Assembly (NCBI GenBank): GCA_964036315.1
Contig: OZ038517.1
Coordinates: forward strand, 17,563,213-17,627,212
DNA from: Acanthosepion esculentum
Taxonomy: Eukaryota; Mollusca; Cephalopoda; Sepiida; Sepiidae
Reading direction: 5' to 3'
DNA length: 64,000 nt
This document shows positions 1 to 9,841 of this stretch, piece by piece (the first letter of the stretch is position 1; each line of letters starts with the position of its first letter). The notes under the pieces are model-generated. The model was not told the DNA's origin. It did not search any database and worked only from the letters and a program-made list of their open reading frames with translations. A program made the translations under genes and the position numbers.

Positions 1-120
1 GATGTCACAAGTCATCGTGACCGAGCTTTGAGAGTGCTGGCCTGGTTCAGACTGTTGATCATGCTAGATAATGTGCACTCTGGCTCAAACTGTAAGTTTA
101 TGTTACAATATAAACTCATA
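1..120 (+). repeat. dispersed repeat R1, copy 1
   Basis: Shares the block CAAGTCATCGTGACCGAG and the following GTTGATCATGCTAGATA region with a second copy at about 770-905 and with a fuller inverted copy at 56222-56420. No coding potential. The family is unidentified; a SINE or MITE is possible. Together with copy 2 it brackets the 24-bp minisatellite, so the array probably grew inside this repeat. Confidence 0.6.
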
Positions 121-728
121 GGTTGATTCAGTGGGTTATGGTTAGGGTTATTCAGTGGGTTATGGTTAGGGTTATTCAGTGTGTTATGGTTAGGGTTATT
201 CAGTGGGTTATGGTTAGTGTTATTCAGTGGGTAACGGTTAGGGTTATTTAGTGGGTTACGGTTAGGGTTATTCAGTGGGTTATGGTTAGGGTTATTCAGT
301 GGGTTTAAGGTTAGGGTTATTCAGTGGGTTATGGTTAGGGTTATTCAGTGGGTTATGGTTAGGGTTATTTAGTGTGTTATGGTTAGGGTTATTCAGTGTG
401 TTATGGTTAGGGTTATTCAGTGGGTTATGGTTAGGGTTATTTAGTGTGTTATGGTTAGGGTTATTCAGTGGGTTATGGTTAGGGTTATTCAGTGGGTTTA
501 AGGTTAGGGTTATTCAGTGGGTTATGGTTAGGGTTATTCAGTGGGTTATGGTTAGGGTTATTTAGTGGGTTATGGTTAGGGTTATTCAGTGTGTTATGGT
601 TAGGGTTATTCAGTGGGTTATGGTTAGGGTTATTCAGTGGGTTATGGTTAGGGTTATTCAGTGGGTTATGGTTAGAGTTATTCAGTGGGTTATGGTTAGG
701 GTTATTCAGTGGGTTATGGTTCAGTGGT
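121..728 (+). repeat. 24-bp telomere-like minisatellite (about 25 units)
   Basis: Tandem 24-bp units, each carrying GGTTATGG followed by TTAGGGTTA, so every unit holds a TTAGGG telomere word. Variants are GTGTTATGG, GGGTTACGG and GGGTTTAAGG. Because 24 is a multiple of 3, both strands stay open (an 8-residue LGLFSGLW-like repeat on plus, an NPNHNPLN-like repeat on minus). These frames follow from the period and are not genes. It is not a true telomere, since unique sequence continues on both sides. Confidence 0.9.
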
Positions 729-769
729 GATTGGACAAACATAAATGTGCCTGAGGCCTGAGCAGTTGT

Positions 770-905
770 CACGAATTCACAAGTCATCGTGACCGAGGGT
801 TTGAGAATGCTGACCTGGCTAAATAAAAAATTGATCACGCACTCTCAATATGGCCTCTCTCCCAGAAATTGTAACTAATGTCCGTTCAGCAAAGTTGCAT
901 TATAA
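770..905 (+). repeat. dispersed repeat R1, copy 2
   Basis: Repeats the CAAGTCATCGTGACCGAG block of copy 1 and runs on through a GTAACTAATGTCCGTTCAGC region that matches the reverse complement of the copy near 56300. It lies directly downstream of the 24-bp array. Confidence 0.55.
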
Positions 906-1417
906 AACTCGGGTGGGCTCTGGGAGTTGAGCGAACGTCTGTAATATGTTTTATTAGTTGATTTGTTTGTTTAACGGGATATCAACCATTTAGGGTCCAT
1001 TTAATGCCGAAATTTAATTTTCTTGGGTCCTTTGAAATGATAAAAATATCATATATGTTATTCTGCTTTCACAGTTGAATACATGGTAGATGATACTCAG
1101 CTTTTGTGTATATACATGTTCGTGCAGACATGATTACTAGAGGCAGTGGTATGTGTGTTTTATGTTGTACTTTGGTTGAAGTTATATCTTGGAATAAAGT
1201 TTGGTTTCTTTGATAAATTCTAGGATATTATATGGATTAATGTCATAAAAGTGTACTTTCATGTTGGTTGTGGGGTTGATGTTGCTTCGTGACATATCAA
1301 CATCTATATGGGCTATATAATGTTGAAATCTAAACAAATTGAGCACAATTTTATGGCTTCTACTAAATATAATTTGAATGGAATTGTAATATAGTTCTCA
1401 AGCTGGTGCAGAAAGAG

Positions 1418-1420
<3 letters not shown>
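906..1420. other. AT-rich spacer with a short R2 repeat fragment
   Basis: Mostly unassigned. Positions about 956-1024 carry the word CATTTAATGCCGAAATTTA, shared with R2 repeats near 29635 and 33200. About 1265-1330 is a weaker relative. No ORF or RNA gene seen. Confidence 0.4.
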
Positions 1421-1424
<4 letters not shown>

Positions 1425-1506
<82 letters not shown>

Positions 1507-1516
1507 GAACAGACTG

Positions 1517-1566
<50 letters not shown>

Positions 1567-1576
1567 GAACAGACTG

Positions 1577-1642
<66 letters not shown>

Positions 1643-1652
1643 GATCAGACTG

Positions 1653-1698
<46 letters not shown>

Positions 1699-1708
1699 GA
1701 ACAGACTG

Positions 1709-1767
<59 letters not shown>

Positions 1768-1795
1768 GTGCTGACGGGTATAGATAGATAGATGA
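1425..1795. repeat. (AT)n then composite (GATA)n with GGAACAGACTGA spacers
   Basis: (AT)n to about 1465, then GATA tetranucleotides to about 1767, interrupted at regular intervals by GGAACAGACTGA or GGATCAGACTGA, plus a short GATA remnant at 1781-1795. The spacer is the reverse complement of the TCAGTCTGTTC spacer in the array at 5160-6195. The 201- and 161-residue Ile-Tyr-Leu-Ser frames here are artefacts of the repeat. Confidence 0.95.
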
Positions 1796-2287
1796 AGTGA
1801 CAGGAAAAGTGGCCCAAGCAGGGGAGGAGAATATCCCCATGGGAGCAACTAGGGAAGAATCTAAAGAAAGACACGCAAGCCATTTGCTATCAGTCAAATA
1901 TGAATGAGAGACAGACAAGGCGCTGCTGCCAAAATATGTATGCGAACGAAAAGTGAAAGCGAGAAAGAGACGGAAATCGCTGTCTTGGTATGGAGGAGAG
2001 AAACTGAAAATTACAAGAGTCCAAGAACATGAACAATTTAAGAAACAAAACGAAGGAAATTAGTCCGCGATGCTGCCAGGCTGACGCAGTCATATTTACG
2101 TGTAAAGCACAATAGACATCAAGTGCGTTCGAAATAAACAGGCACCCATATTGAAAAATCGCTGAGCGTGAAACAGAATGTTAATAGATAGAGAAACAAA
2201 TAAAAATGTTATTTCCAAGTGTATTAATAAAGTCTGTTAAAAGTATTTAAAATAGAGCAATGATGTACATAATACACACGCACACAG

Positions 2288-2288
<1 letters not shown>
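1796..2288. other. unassigned intergenic sequence
   Basis: Low-GC sequence with no recognised repeat, RNA gene or plausible exon. A 67-residue minus-strand ORF at 1890-2093 has no family signature I recognise. Confidence 0.4.
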
Positions 2289-2351
<63 letters not shown>

Positions 2352-2400
2352 TTACATGCGCGGTACTTAGTGGGAAGTGCTCGATATCAGTGATAGAGCC
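2289..2400 (+). repeat. (AT)n plus a tRNA-like repeat fragment
   Basis: (AT)n at about 2289-2348. Next to it, 2358-2400 matches the reverse complement of the GCTCTATCACTGATAT...TACCGCGC segment that occurs three times at 31.0-32.1 kb. It somewhat resembles the A-box half of the tRNA-like repeats at 7.7, 56.9 and 57.5 kb. Confidence 0.5.
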
Positions 2401-2513
2401 GTTTTCACCCTTGGAACTGTCTGATGAGCCAGAGAAAAAATAAATTCCTTGGGGAAATAAATTCCTTGGGGAAATAAATTATACCCCAGGGACCCTTAAA
2501 GTTGTCTGTTTTC

Positions 2514-2853
<340 letters not shown>

Positions 2854-2856
<3 letters not shown>

Positions 2857-2903
2857 AGATTACTTATTAAAGAGCTGCCGTTTGTTGAACACAAATGTGT
2901 ATG

Positions 2904-2937
<34 letters not shown>

Positions 2938-3377
2938 ATGATTGGCGTTCCGGTCACAATTTTTCCTCCCACTTCCATAAAAACACAGATATACGCAACC
3001 ATATATAAATCCAAAATTTAAAAAATCAATCTTTCTGTCTGACGATCGCAAATAGAGTGAAACCCAGGGTTACAAACTTAGATCAATCCAGCTAATTATA
3101 TATGTTTGTGTGTGTGTCTGTGTGTGTGTGTGTGCGCGCGCGTGCGCACGCGCGTCTTTAAAGCGCAGTAACTCGATCAGATTTTCTCGAAAGACATTTC
3201 TACTCAGTTTCGTATTCAAAACGTAAACAAATTAATTTCTAAAGAATTAAAAGATTTTTATCCGAGATATTTTAGTCGATACCCGCGTTTGAGTAGACGC
3301 TCCGTTTATAACACCTGCAAGCCTGTACTGCACACTCTAGATTACTTATTAAAGAGCTGCCGTTTGCTGAACACACT
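2854..3377 (+). repeat. 41-bp direct duplication flanking unassigned DNA and a GT/GC tract
   Basis: The block beginning CTAGATTACTTATTAAAG and ending about TGAACACA occurs at 2854-2893 and again at 3337-3376 with one clear mismatch. Between the copies are an (AT)n run near 2920-2934, a (GT)n to alternating GC tract at about 3103-3153 (Z-DNA-prone), and otherwise unassigned sequence. Confidence 0.75.
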
Positions 3378-3697
3378 TCGGACAGGACGCTTTCCCAATC
3401 ACTACAATCCTGACCTTTTCATTCCAGGGGTTATACGTTATCCTTCCTGCATAGCTCCATGAACTCCACTGATTGTATTTTCTTACGATTACAGGATACC
3501 ACACAATATCCCTCTATTTTGAGTGGCTCATGGGCCTTGTTGGTTGGTTGATTCGTTTTCTACGGCTTACCAACACTTTTGCGGGTTATTTAAAGAACAG
3601 AAAATATTTTTAAATTGTAAGAATATTTTGGCGGTAATAATGGTTTAGTTATACAAGTTTTAATAATTAACTCCTAGATGCGGGGGTCATACCTTAA
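3378..3697. other. unassigned intergenic sequence
   Basis: No recognised feature. Confidence 0.3.
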
Positions 3698-3806
3698 TAC
3701 AAGGGTGTTTGCACGTAAGTTAATATAACGAATCTAACTGGAATTGAAACTCGTGTCTCCGATTAAGAATTCCAAACCATTATCCATTACACCACCCGCA
3801 CATCCA
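3698..3806 (-). mobile_element. tRNA-derived SINE head, family C
   Basis: Read on the minus strand it starts GCGGGTGGTGTAATGGATAA (an A-box-like block) and carries CGAGTTTCAATTCCAG (a B-box-like block) about 40 bases later, then TTACGTGC and ACCCTTG. The same order appears in the fuller SINE copies at 19232-19700 and 54803-55228, so the family assignment is good. It directly follows a 5S-rRNA-like block in the same orientation. Confidence 0.7.
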
Positions 3807-3920
3807 AGCTTACAGCACCTGGTATTTCCAACTGGTCACCCATCTAAATACTGACCAGGCTCGATGTTTCATAACTTCGGTGATCCTACGAGAATGTTTC
3901 CATGTTACGTGGTCGTAATC
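3807..3920 (-). pseudogene. 5S rRNA-derived sequence (about 114 bp)
   Basis: On the minus strand the block runs from TACGACCA through GAGCCTGGTCAGTATTTAG and GATGGGTGACC to AATACCAGGTGCTGTAAGCT. This is the order and spacing of animal 5S rRNA: the internal promoter core, the 'GGATGGG..GACC' segment and the 'GGTGCTGTAGGCTT' 3' end. The middle is diverged, so I call it a retroposed or decayed 5S sequence, not a functional gene. It passes straight into the tRNA-like SINE head on the same strand, which suggests a 5S-tRNA composite SINE. Confidence 0.7.
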
Positions 3921-4023
3921 CTCTTTGGGGACTTCTATTCGGTGAACATTAGTATGAATAAATAATGTAGAAATCGTCTCGGTTAAGACAGTGGATAAAT
4001 CTAGTGTCGCCGACAAAACTAAC

Positions 4024-4875
4024 CTGGCCGTCTGTCTCGAAAAGAACCGCTAGTCTGTTGTTGACTGGGCCAGGGATTGGCTGGTTACCTTAAACGCCTC
4101 AAATACAAAACTGCTCTCTATTACTCACCAGAGAGAACCATCCCTGCCTCCCATTAGATTGTCTGACGCTCAACTCCACGAGAGCACCTCTTTACGACTG
4201 CTCGGTCTCACATTGTCCGCTGACCTGAGATGGAACGAATACATTGAGTCAATAGATTCGTCCACCGCTAGGAAAGTTGGCTCTCTGTGCCGCGCCAGGA
4301 AATTTTTCTAGCCAGAGTCGATCCTTCAAATCTACAAATCAACCATTCGCCCTTGCATGGAGTATTGCTGCCATATATGGTCTAATGCCTCTTCTGTTTG
4401 TGTCAAGGTCCTTGATAAGATGCAAAGACGGATATGCAATGTAATTGGCCCTGATCTATCATCTCGTCTGCAGTCGCTCTCTCACAGACGTGCCGTTGCC
4501 TCCCTCTGTCTTTTTTTACAAATACATTCACGGTAACTGCTCCGATGAGCTGCTTTCGCTGCTTCATGAATTTAAGCGTTCAACTAGGCTGGCATCTCGC
4601 TCACACCCTTTCACTGTCGAAACTGTTAAATGTAGCCGTCTCTTCTACTCCAATAGCTTCATTTCTCGCACCTCTCGCTTACGGAACTCCCTCCCCTTTT
4701 CCTGTTTCCCTGATAGCTATAATCTCCAACTATTCAAATGTAATGTCAATCGACGTCTCCAGATGCCTTGATCTATTCCCTATCCTTCTCTTCATCCTTT
4801 CCTCTATCACTCCTCTTTTCTCTCGCTCCAACTCTCCGTAACCCCTTGTGTGCTAGTGGCTTCCCGTCTTGCTTG
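4024..4875 (+). pseudogene. LINE ORF2 3' end and 3' UTR (family L1x), 5'-truncated
   Basis: Conceptual translation across frame breaks gives the post-catalytic part of a non-LTR reverse transcriptase. It includes LRLLGLTLSADLRWNEYI, ILQIYKSTIRPCMEYC and LDKMQRRICNVIG, then a conserved C-terminal block ending in a Phe-Lys-Cys-Asn-Val-Asn-Arg-Arg motif. An in-frame stop lies near 4309 and a frameshift in the T-run near 4512. The 3' UTR ends with CCTTGTGTGCTAGTGGC, GCTTGGGG and an A-run. Related tails recur at 6262, 23215, 26391, 35720-38025, 42602, 46885 and 51290. Jockey/CR1-like in style; exact clade not determined. Confidence 0.85.
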
Positions 4876-5159
4876 GGGATGAATGCTTAAAAAAAAATTC
4901 AAAGACTTCCATGGCTACATGGACTTAACGTGTCGGTGGAAGAGATGGGTGCATTTTTTCTCCAAAAGCAGTAATACGAAAGGAAAGCAACAAACTAGTT
5001 TTGCCGAGTTCATTCCGACACCGAAAAATGTTCTGCTACGTAGCACATTGTCGTGGTTAGAGGACACATTAGCAGAGATAACTTTTTCTGGTCAAGGAAG
5101 CTTACGGCTAATTCTGTTGCATAAAAAGAACAGACCACAATTTGCAAATCAATCAATCA
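4876..5159. other. unassigned spacer between LINE tail and ATCT array
   Basis: No recognised motif. It forms the start of a 512-residue reading frame that then runs through the (ATCT)n array. I regard that frame as spurious. Confidence 0.3.
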
Positions 5160-5194
5160 ATGTCCATATCTATCTCTCTATCTCAGTCTGTTCG

Positions 5195-5236
<42 letters not shown>

Positions 5237-6195
5237 CAGTCTGTTCGTTATCTATCTATCTATCTATATCAGTCTGTTCGTTATCTCTCTATCTATCTAT
5301 CTATCTATCTATCTCAGTATGTTCGTTATCTGTCTATCTACCTATCTACCTATCTCAGTCTGTTCGTTATCTATCTATCTATCTATCTCAGTCTGTTCGT
5401 TATCTATCTATTTATCTATCTATTTATCTATCTATCTCAGTCTGTTCGTTATCTATCTATCTATCAATCTCAGTCTGTTCGTTATCTGTCTATCTACCTA
5501 TCTACCTATCTCAGTCTGTTCGTTATCTATCTATCTATCTATCTCAGTCTGTTCGTTATCTATCTATCTATCTATCTATCTCAGTCTGTTCGTTATCTAT
5601 CTATCTATCTATCTCAGTCTGTTCGTTATCTCTCTCTATCTATCTATCTATCTCAGTCTGTTCGTTATCTGTCTATCTACCTATCTCACTCTGTTCGTTA
5701 TCTATCTATCTATCTATCTATCTCAGTCTGTTCGTTATCTATCTATCTATCTATCTATCTCAGTCTGTTCGTTATCTATCTATCTATCTATCTCAGTCTG
5801 TTCGTTATCTGTCTATCTACCTATCTATCTATCTCAGTCTGTTCGTTATCTATCTATCTATCTATCTCAGTCTGTTCGTTATCTGTCTATCTACCTATCT
5901 ACCTATCTCAGTCTGTTCGTTATCTATCTATCTATCTATCTCAGTCTGTTCGTTATCTATCTGTCTATCTATCTCAGTCTGTTCGTTTATCTATCTATCT
6001 CAGTCTGTTCGTTATCTGTCTATCTACCTACCTATCTATCTATCTCAGTCTGTTCGTTATCTATCTACCTTTCTACCTATATATCTATCTCAGTCTGTTC
6101 GTTATCTATCTATCTATCTATCTCTGTCTGTTCGTTATCTATCTATCTACCTATCTATCTATCTCTGTTCGTTATCTATCTATTTATCTATCCCA
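5160..6195. repeat. 1-kb composite (ATCT)n array with about 27 TCAGTCTGTTCGTTATC spacers
   Basis: Tetranucleotide ATCT blocks of 4-9 units alternate with a well-conserved spacer TCAGTCTGTTCGTT. Block lengths vary (CTACC and CTGT variants) but the spacer hardly changes, so the tandem unit is spacer plus block. All three plus frames stay mostly open (364- and 512-residue frames), because ATCT translates without stops. No coding claim is made. Confidence 0.95.
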
Positions 6196-6261
6196 GTCTC
6201 CCAAAAGTGCTCAAAATCGACTATATGAAAATATAGCGATTATAAACTTGTCGCATTTTTT

Positions 6262-6808
6262 TAAAGCTTTTCACCAAGCCACTAGAACGCAAGGGGTTAC
6301 AGAGGATTTGGAGCGAGAGCAGATAGGAGTGATAGAGGAAAGGATGTGGAGAAGGATAGTGGATAGATCAAGGCACTGGAGATGTCGATTGACGTTACAT
6401 TTGAATAGTTGGAGATTATAGTTGTCAGGGAAACAGGAATAAGGAAGGGAGTTCCACAGGCGAGAGGTGCGAGATATGAAGCTATTGGAATAGAAGAGAC
6501 GTCTACATTTAACAGTTTCAACAGTGAAAGGATGGGAACGGGATGCCAGCCTTGCACGACGCTTGAATTCATGGAGCCTAGGAACCAGCGATAGCAGCTC
6601 ATCGGAGCAATTACCATGGAAGTATTTGTAAAAGAGACAGAGCGAGGCGACGGCGCGTCTGTGAGAGAGCGACTGCAGACAAGATGACAGATCAGGGCCA
6701 ATTACATTACATACCCGTCTCTGGATCTTATCAAGAACCCCAAGGTAAACAGAAGGGGCTCTAGACTATATATGGCAGCAATACTCCATGCAAGGGACGT
6801 CCTTCTAT
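6262..6808 (-). pseudogene. LINE tail, same family as 4024-4875, inverted
   Basis: Minus-strand copy of the LINE 3' end. The UTR end (revcomp of GTAACCCCTTG) lies near 6297 and the ORF2 C-terminal block at about 6400-6700. The 5' truncation point at about 6808 abuts a short (ATCT)n tract. With the plus-strand copy at 4024-4875 it forms a tail-to-tail inverted pair around the composite array. Confidence 0.85.
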
Positions 6809-6889
6809 CTATCTATCTATCTATCTATATCTATCTATCTATCTTCACTTAGAAATATCATAAAGAAGTACACCACCCCAGTTGACCCG
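6806..6889. repeat. (ATCT)n tract and short spacer
   Basis: ATCT repeats at about 6806-6843, followed by unassigned sequence. Confidence 0.8.
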
Positions 6890-7270
6890 AAGTAAAAATT
6901 AAAATATCTATTAGAAAAAATTCAAAACAGCTATAAGCTTATCTTCAAAAATAGCAACACATCTGAAAAAAAAATGAAAACTACAAAGAACCAACATTAT
7001 TTACGAGTTCAAATGCCCCTTAAAGAACTGTTTTGCTGACAAAACCAAAGTCATAAGTAATTACATCGGTCACACTACTACATACCTATCCAAACGACTC
7101 ACATTGCACCTATCCAACCACATCACCATTATAATTCATTTAAAGACACTCACAAACCAACCAGACTCCATCCGAAACATACTAGTAGAAAATACAAGCA
7201 TCATAACCTCATCCACATGTAAAAAACGGTTAAAAATAATGGAAGCCTTAATAATAAAAAAAGAAAAGGC
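6890..7270 (+). pseudogene. Penelope-like element, GIY-YIG endonuclease region (decayed)
   Basis: Frame-corrected translation gives CPLKNCF...SNYIGHTTTYLSKRLTLHL...IIIHLK, with a YIG core near 7062-7070 and a downstream ME-A-LIIKK-like block near 7240. This matches the C-terminal GIY-YIG domain order of Penelope-like retroelements. Frame breaks are present and no start can be chosen. A second copy of the C-terminal block is at 25400-25470; other GIY-YIG fragments lie at 50206-50482 and 54085-54290. Confidence 0.6.
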
Positions 7271-7395
7271 CAACACTCAATAATATTAACTACGAACACG
7301 ACCACAGTGTAACGACCGTGTTTGGAAAATGAAACAGCCCTATAGCTCTAGATGCACAACCCGCACATTCAGCTAAAAAGTACAAATAAAATCAT

Positions 7396-7434
7396 CCGTG
7401 ATAATTGCTAAAATGATAGCCGAAAGCGCTTAGA
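7396..7434 (+). ncRNA. hammerhead-like hairpin (candidate, degenerate)
   Basis: TGATAATTGCT, an 8-base loop, then AGCCGAAAGCGC. The order is that of a hammerhead core (CUGANGA, stem II, GAAA), but the core has mismatches and stems I and III are not evident. It lies downstream of the GIY-YIG fragment, where Penelope-like elements are known to carry hammerhead motifs. Counterpart at 25570-25608. Confidence 0.25.
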
Positions 7435-7440
7435 AATTCA

Positions 7441-7569
7441 GAACTTTTGGAGAGAATTTGCACACTTTTACGGACAGAAGAAAAACTAATTAAAAAGCTT
7501 CAGCGCAGTACCTTGCCAGTCGTCTTTAACGAAACATGTATAAAAGAGGGATTGCTACCTAAATACACA

Positions 7570-7575
<6 letters not shown>
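7441..7575 (+). pseudogene. Penelope-associated ORF fragment (VFNETCIKEGLLP block)
   Basis: An open stretch ends in VVFNETCIKEGLLPKYT and then runs into (AT)n. The same block recurs at 25610-25765 and 26081-26150, each time followed by (AT)n. I read it as the 5' part of the next, head-to-tail Penelope-like copy. That reading is inference. Confidence 0.45.

Positions 7576-7636
<61 letters not shown>
7576..7636. repeat. (AT)n
   Basis: Pure dinucleotide array at the same position relative to the Penelope-associated block as the arrays at 25770 and 26156. Confidence 0.95.
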
Positions 7637-7639
<3 letters not shown>

Positions 7640-7654
7640 ATCCATATACAAGGC

Positions 7655-7770
7655 TTGTGTTTATTGTGGATAGACATCCGATTGCTTCAAGCCGGGATCT
7701 AAACTCGACCGATTTGGCATCAGTCAGAGTTTCTACCCCTAAGCTATTGGCGCACGGCAGAGAAAAGGAA
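7655..7770 (-). mobile_element. tRNA-like repeat (SINE family D), minus strand
   Basis: Minus-strand order: GTGCGCCAATAGCTTAGGGG (A-box-like), then GTCGAGTTTAGATCCCGG (B-box-like). Relatives at 56895-57015 and 57507-57604. All three lie on the minus strand directly 3' of (AT)n arrays. Confidence 0.5.
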
Positions 7771-7800
7771 AATTTTTAACGTATTATATACGGCGACTGT

Positions 7801-7949
7801 ATGCGTGTGTATCTGCCTATCTTTCTGTCTGTCTTTATGTATGTATGCTTATCTATCTATCTATCTATCTATCTGTCTGGCTGTCTGGCTGTCTGTATGT
7901 ATGTATGTTATTTTAGTCTGTTGGCCTTATGGATCTATTTTGTGTTTTA
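7801..7949 (+). repeat. degenerate ATCT/GTCTG/GTAT microsatellite
   Basis: Runs of ATCT (7848-7873), GTCTGGCT and GTAT. The 62-residue ORF across it is a repeat artefact. Confidence 0.8.
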
Positions 7950-8716
7950 TTATTCACTAGCAGCATGGCCCGGCGTTGCCCGGGCTTGATACAAAAATCG
8001 TACGACTCATACAGCAATCGCTATCACTTGACTTAAAATATTTTTGCCCTTCCTTGCCTTTAAAGGAGTGCCCTTTGCCGTGCTGATGTTGCTACATGCC
8101 TTACTTCTTGCCTATCTCACACTGCGAATTTTTCTAAGCTCTATACTAAACATTAAATCTGTTACGAAAAAAGAACTAAACAAAATGAACACAAAACGAT
8201 CAGCTTTAAAAAAGGACTTGTAACTGGAAAAACCGAATGAAAAAAGAATGTTAACAACAAATACTTTTTCACACCCAACCCAGTTCTGCGGAATCAAAAT
8301 CAACGTTGAGTTTAAGCAAGCGAATGAGCCAATTGAAGTAAAGTGCCATGTAGATGTAAATTTATTCCCCCTCGTGACGAATGCAGCAATCGATTTTTTT
8401 GCATGCTAGTTAACATTCGTGTCAGTCAGCCGTTAGCTCTGACGCTGGCCAATAGAATCTTCCTGCCTATTCATGGCAGCCAGCTATAGGCTCTCACTAT
8501 GGCCAGTAGAAAATGGCCGCAAACTACGATTATTTCCACTCTCGATGGGACTTGGGATATGAAAAGTCGGTCTTGGCCTTTTCACTAACTTGGAGCATGT
8601 GCATGTAAATTTTGGTGCAAATCCGTCGAAAATTGAAGACTATCTGCTTGCCTGTATATGCACACCAGCACATACATATACGTTTGCTTATATCTGGTTG
8701 TTTGATTTATCTATTC

Positions 8717-8798
<82 letters not shown>
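7950..8798 (+). mobile_element. dispersed repeat R3, copy A, with terminal (AT)n(GT)n
   Basis: Starts ACTAGCAGCATGGCCCGG. The first bases contain a perfect 6-bp hairpin, GCCCGG-6 nt-CCGGGC. Copy B at 8878-9470 matches along its length apart from about 205 bp (8065-8275) missing from B. It ends in GCACACCAGCACATAC, then (AT)n 8718-8778 and (GT)n to 8798. A tail-only relative lies at 50650-50790. Non-autonomous element of unknown class. Confidence 0.7.
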
Positions 8799-8877
8799 AT
8801 AAAATGAAATGGATTAAGTCTGCCAATTATTTAATATATTTTCTGTTTAATAGCATATAAACAGAAAATGTAATTTT

Positions 8878-9409
8878 TACTAGCAGCATGGCCTGGCGTT
8901 TCCCGTGCTTGATTGAAAAATCGTACGACTCGTTATCACTTGACTTAAAATATTTTGCCCTTCCTTGCCTTTAAACATCCAACCCAGTTCTGCGGAATCA
9001 GAATCAACGTTGAGTTTAAGCAAGCGAATGAGCCAATTGGAGTAAAGTGTCATGCAGATTTAAATTTTTCCCACTTGTGACAAATGCAGCTATCGATTTT
9101 TTTTTTGCATGCTAGCATCCTAGTTAACATTCGTGTCAGTCAGCTGTTGGCTCTCACACTGGCAAATAGAATCTTCCTGCCTATTCGTGGCAGCCAGCTA
9201 TAGTCTCTCATTCTGGCCAGTAGAAAATGGCCGCAAACTACATGAAAACTACCGTAGAAGCATGAAAAAATCGATTATTTCCACTATCGATGGGAGTTGG
9301 GAAATGCAAAGTCGGTCTTGTCCTTTTGCCTAACTTGGAGCATGTGCATGATAATTTTGTTGCAAATCCGTCGAAAATTGCGGCAGTGCATTCGTTACAC
9401 ACACACACA

Positions 9410-9467
<58 letters not shown>
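8878..9467 (+). mobile_element. dispersed repeat R3, copy B, ending in (CA)n
   Basis: Tandem second copy of R3 starting ACTAGCAGCATGGCCTGG. It contains the CAACGTTGAGTTTAAGCAAG and GAGCATGTGCATG blocks of copy A, and a (CA)n with AACA interruptions at 9400-9467. The terminal hairpin is mutated (CCTGGCGTTTCCCGTG), consistent with decay. Confidence 0.7.
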
Positions 9468-9468
<1 letters not shown>

Positions 9469-9841
9469 CCTGCCTTTTATAGATAGAGATTTCTTGTACC
9501 GCAATCCAGTTTTAGAATGCCTTCATTATATTTTGTAAAAGGTTGCTCTACGGGGAAAACCGTATTGCAGACAAGGCAAAATTTTCACTGCATTGTAAGT
9601 AGAAGTTTAGTTAATATAATTTTGCTAACTTCTGTTTCGAGAACAAATTCGAAACGACATGTCTCTCAGGGCGTCTGCGTTATATATTTCCCGCCAAAAT
9701 CTACTTATATCGCATTTGGCTGCAGCGGAAGAAAAAGGTTAAACAGTATGGAAAAAGAAGAGAACAGATAGAAAAGAAGAAGGAAGGAAAATGGAAGAAG
9801 AAAGGTTAGAAATGGTAAAATGATTATATAGTAGAAGATAC
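9468..9841. other. unassigned, purine-rich toward the 31-bp array
   Basis: No recognised element. From about 9765 the sequence becomes GA-rich and grades into the minisatellite. Confidence 0.4.

Noticed and set aside
121..728. True chromosome end
   Set aside because: Unit is 24 bp with non-telomeric words, and non-telomeric sequence continues on both sides.
3100..3155. Regulatory Z-DNA element
   Set aside because: Alternating GT/GC tract is Z-prone, but there is no nearby gene or promoter to support a function.
3807..3920. Functional 5S rRNA gene
   Set aside because: The 5' half is diverged from the 5S order, there is no T-run terminator, and it is fused to a SINE head.
5142..6421. 512- and 364-residue plus-strand ORFs rich in Tyr-Leu-Ser
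   Set aside because: Pure translation of (ATCT)n plus spacer; all frames are open for the same reason and no domain exists.
7950..9467. Helitron based on the terminal GCCCGG/CCGGGC hairpin
   Set aside because: The hairpin is at the start of the repeat, not near a CTRR 3' end, and no Rep/helicase sequence is seen.
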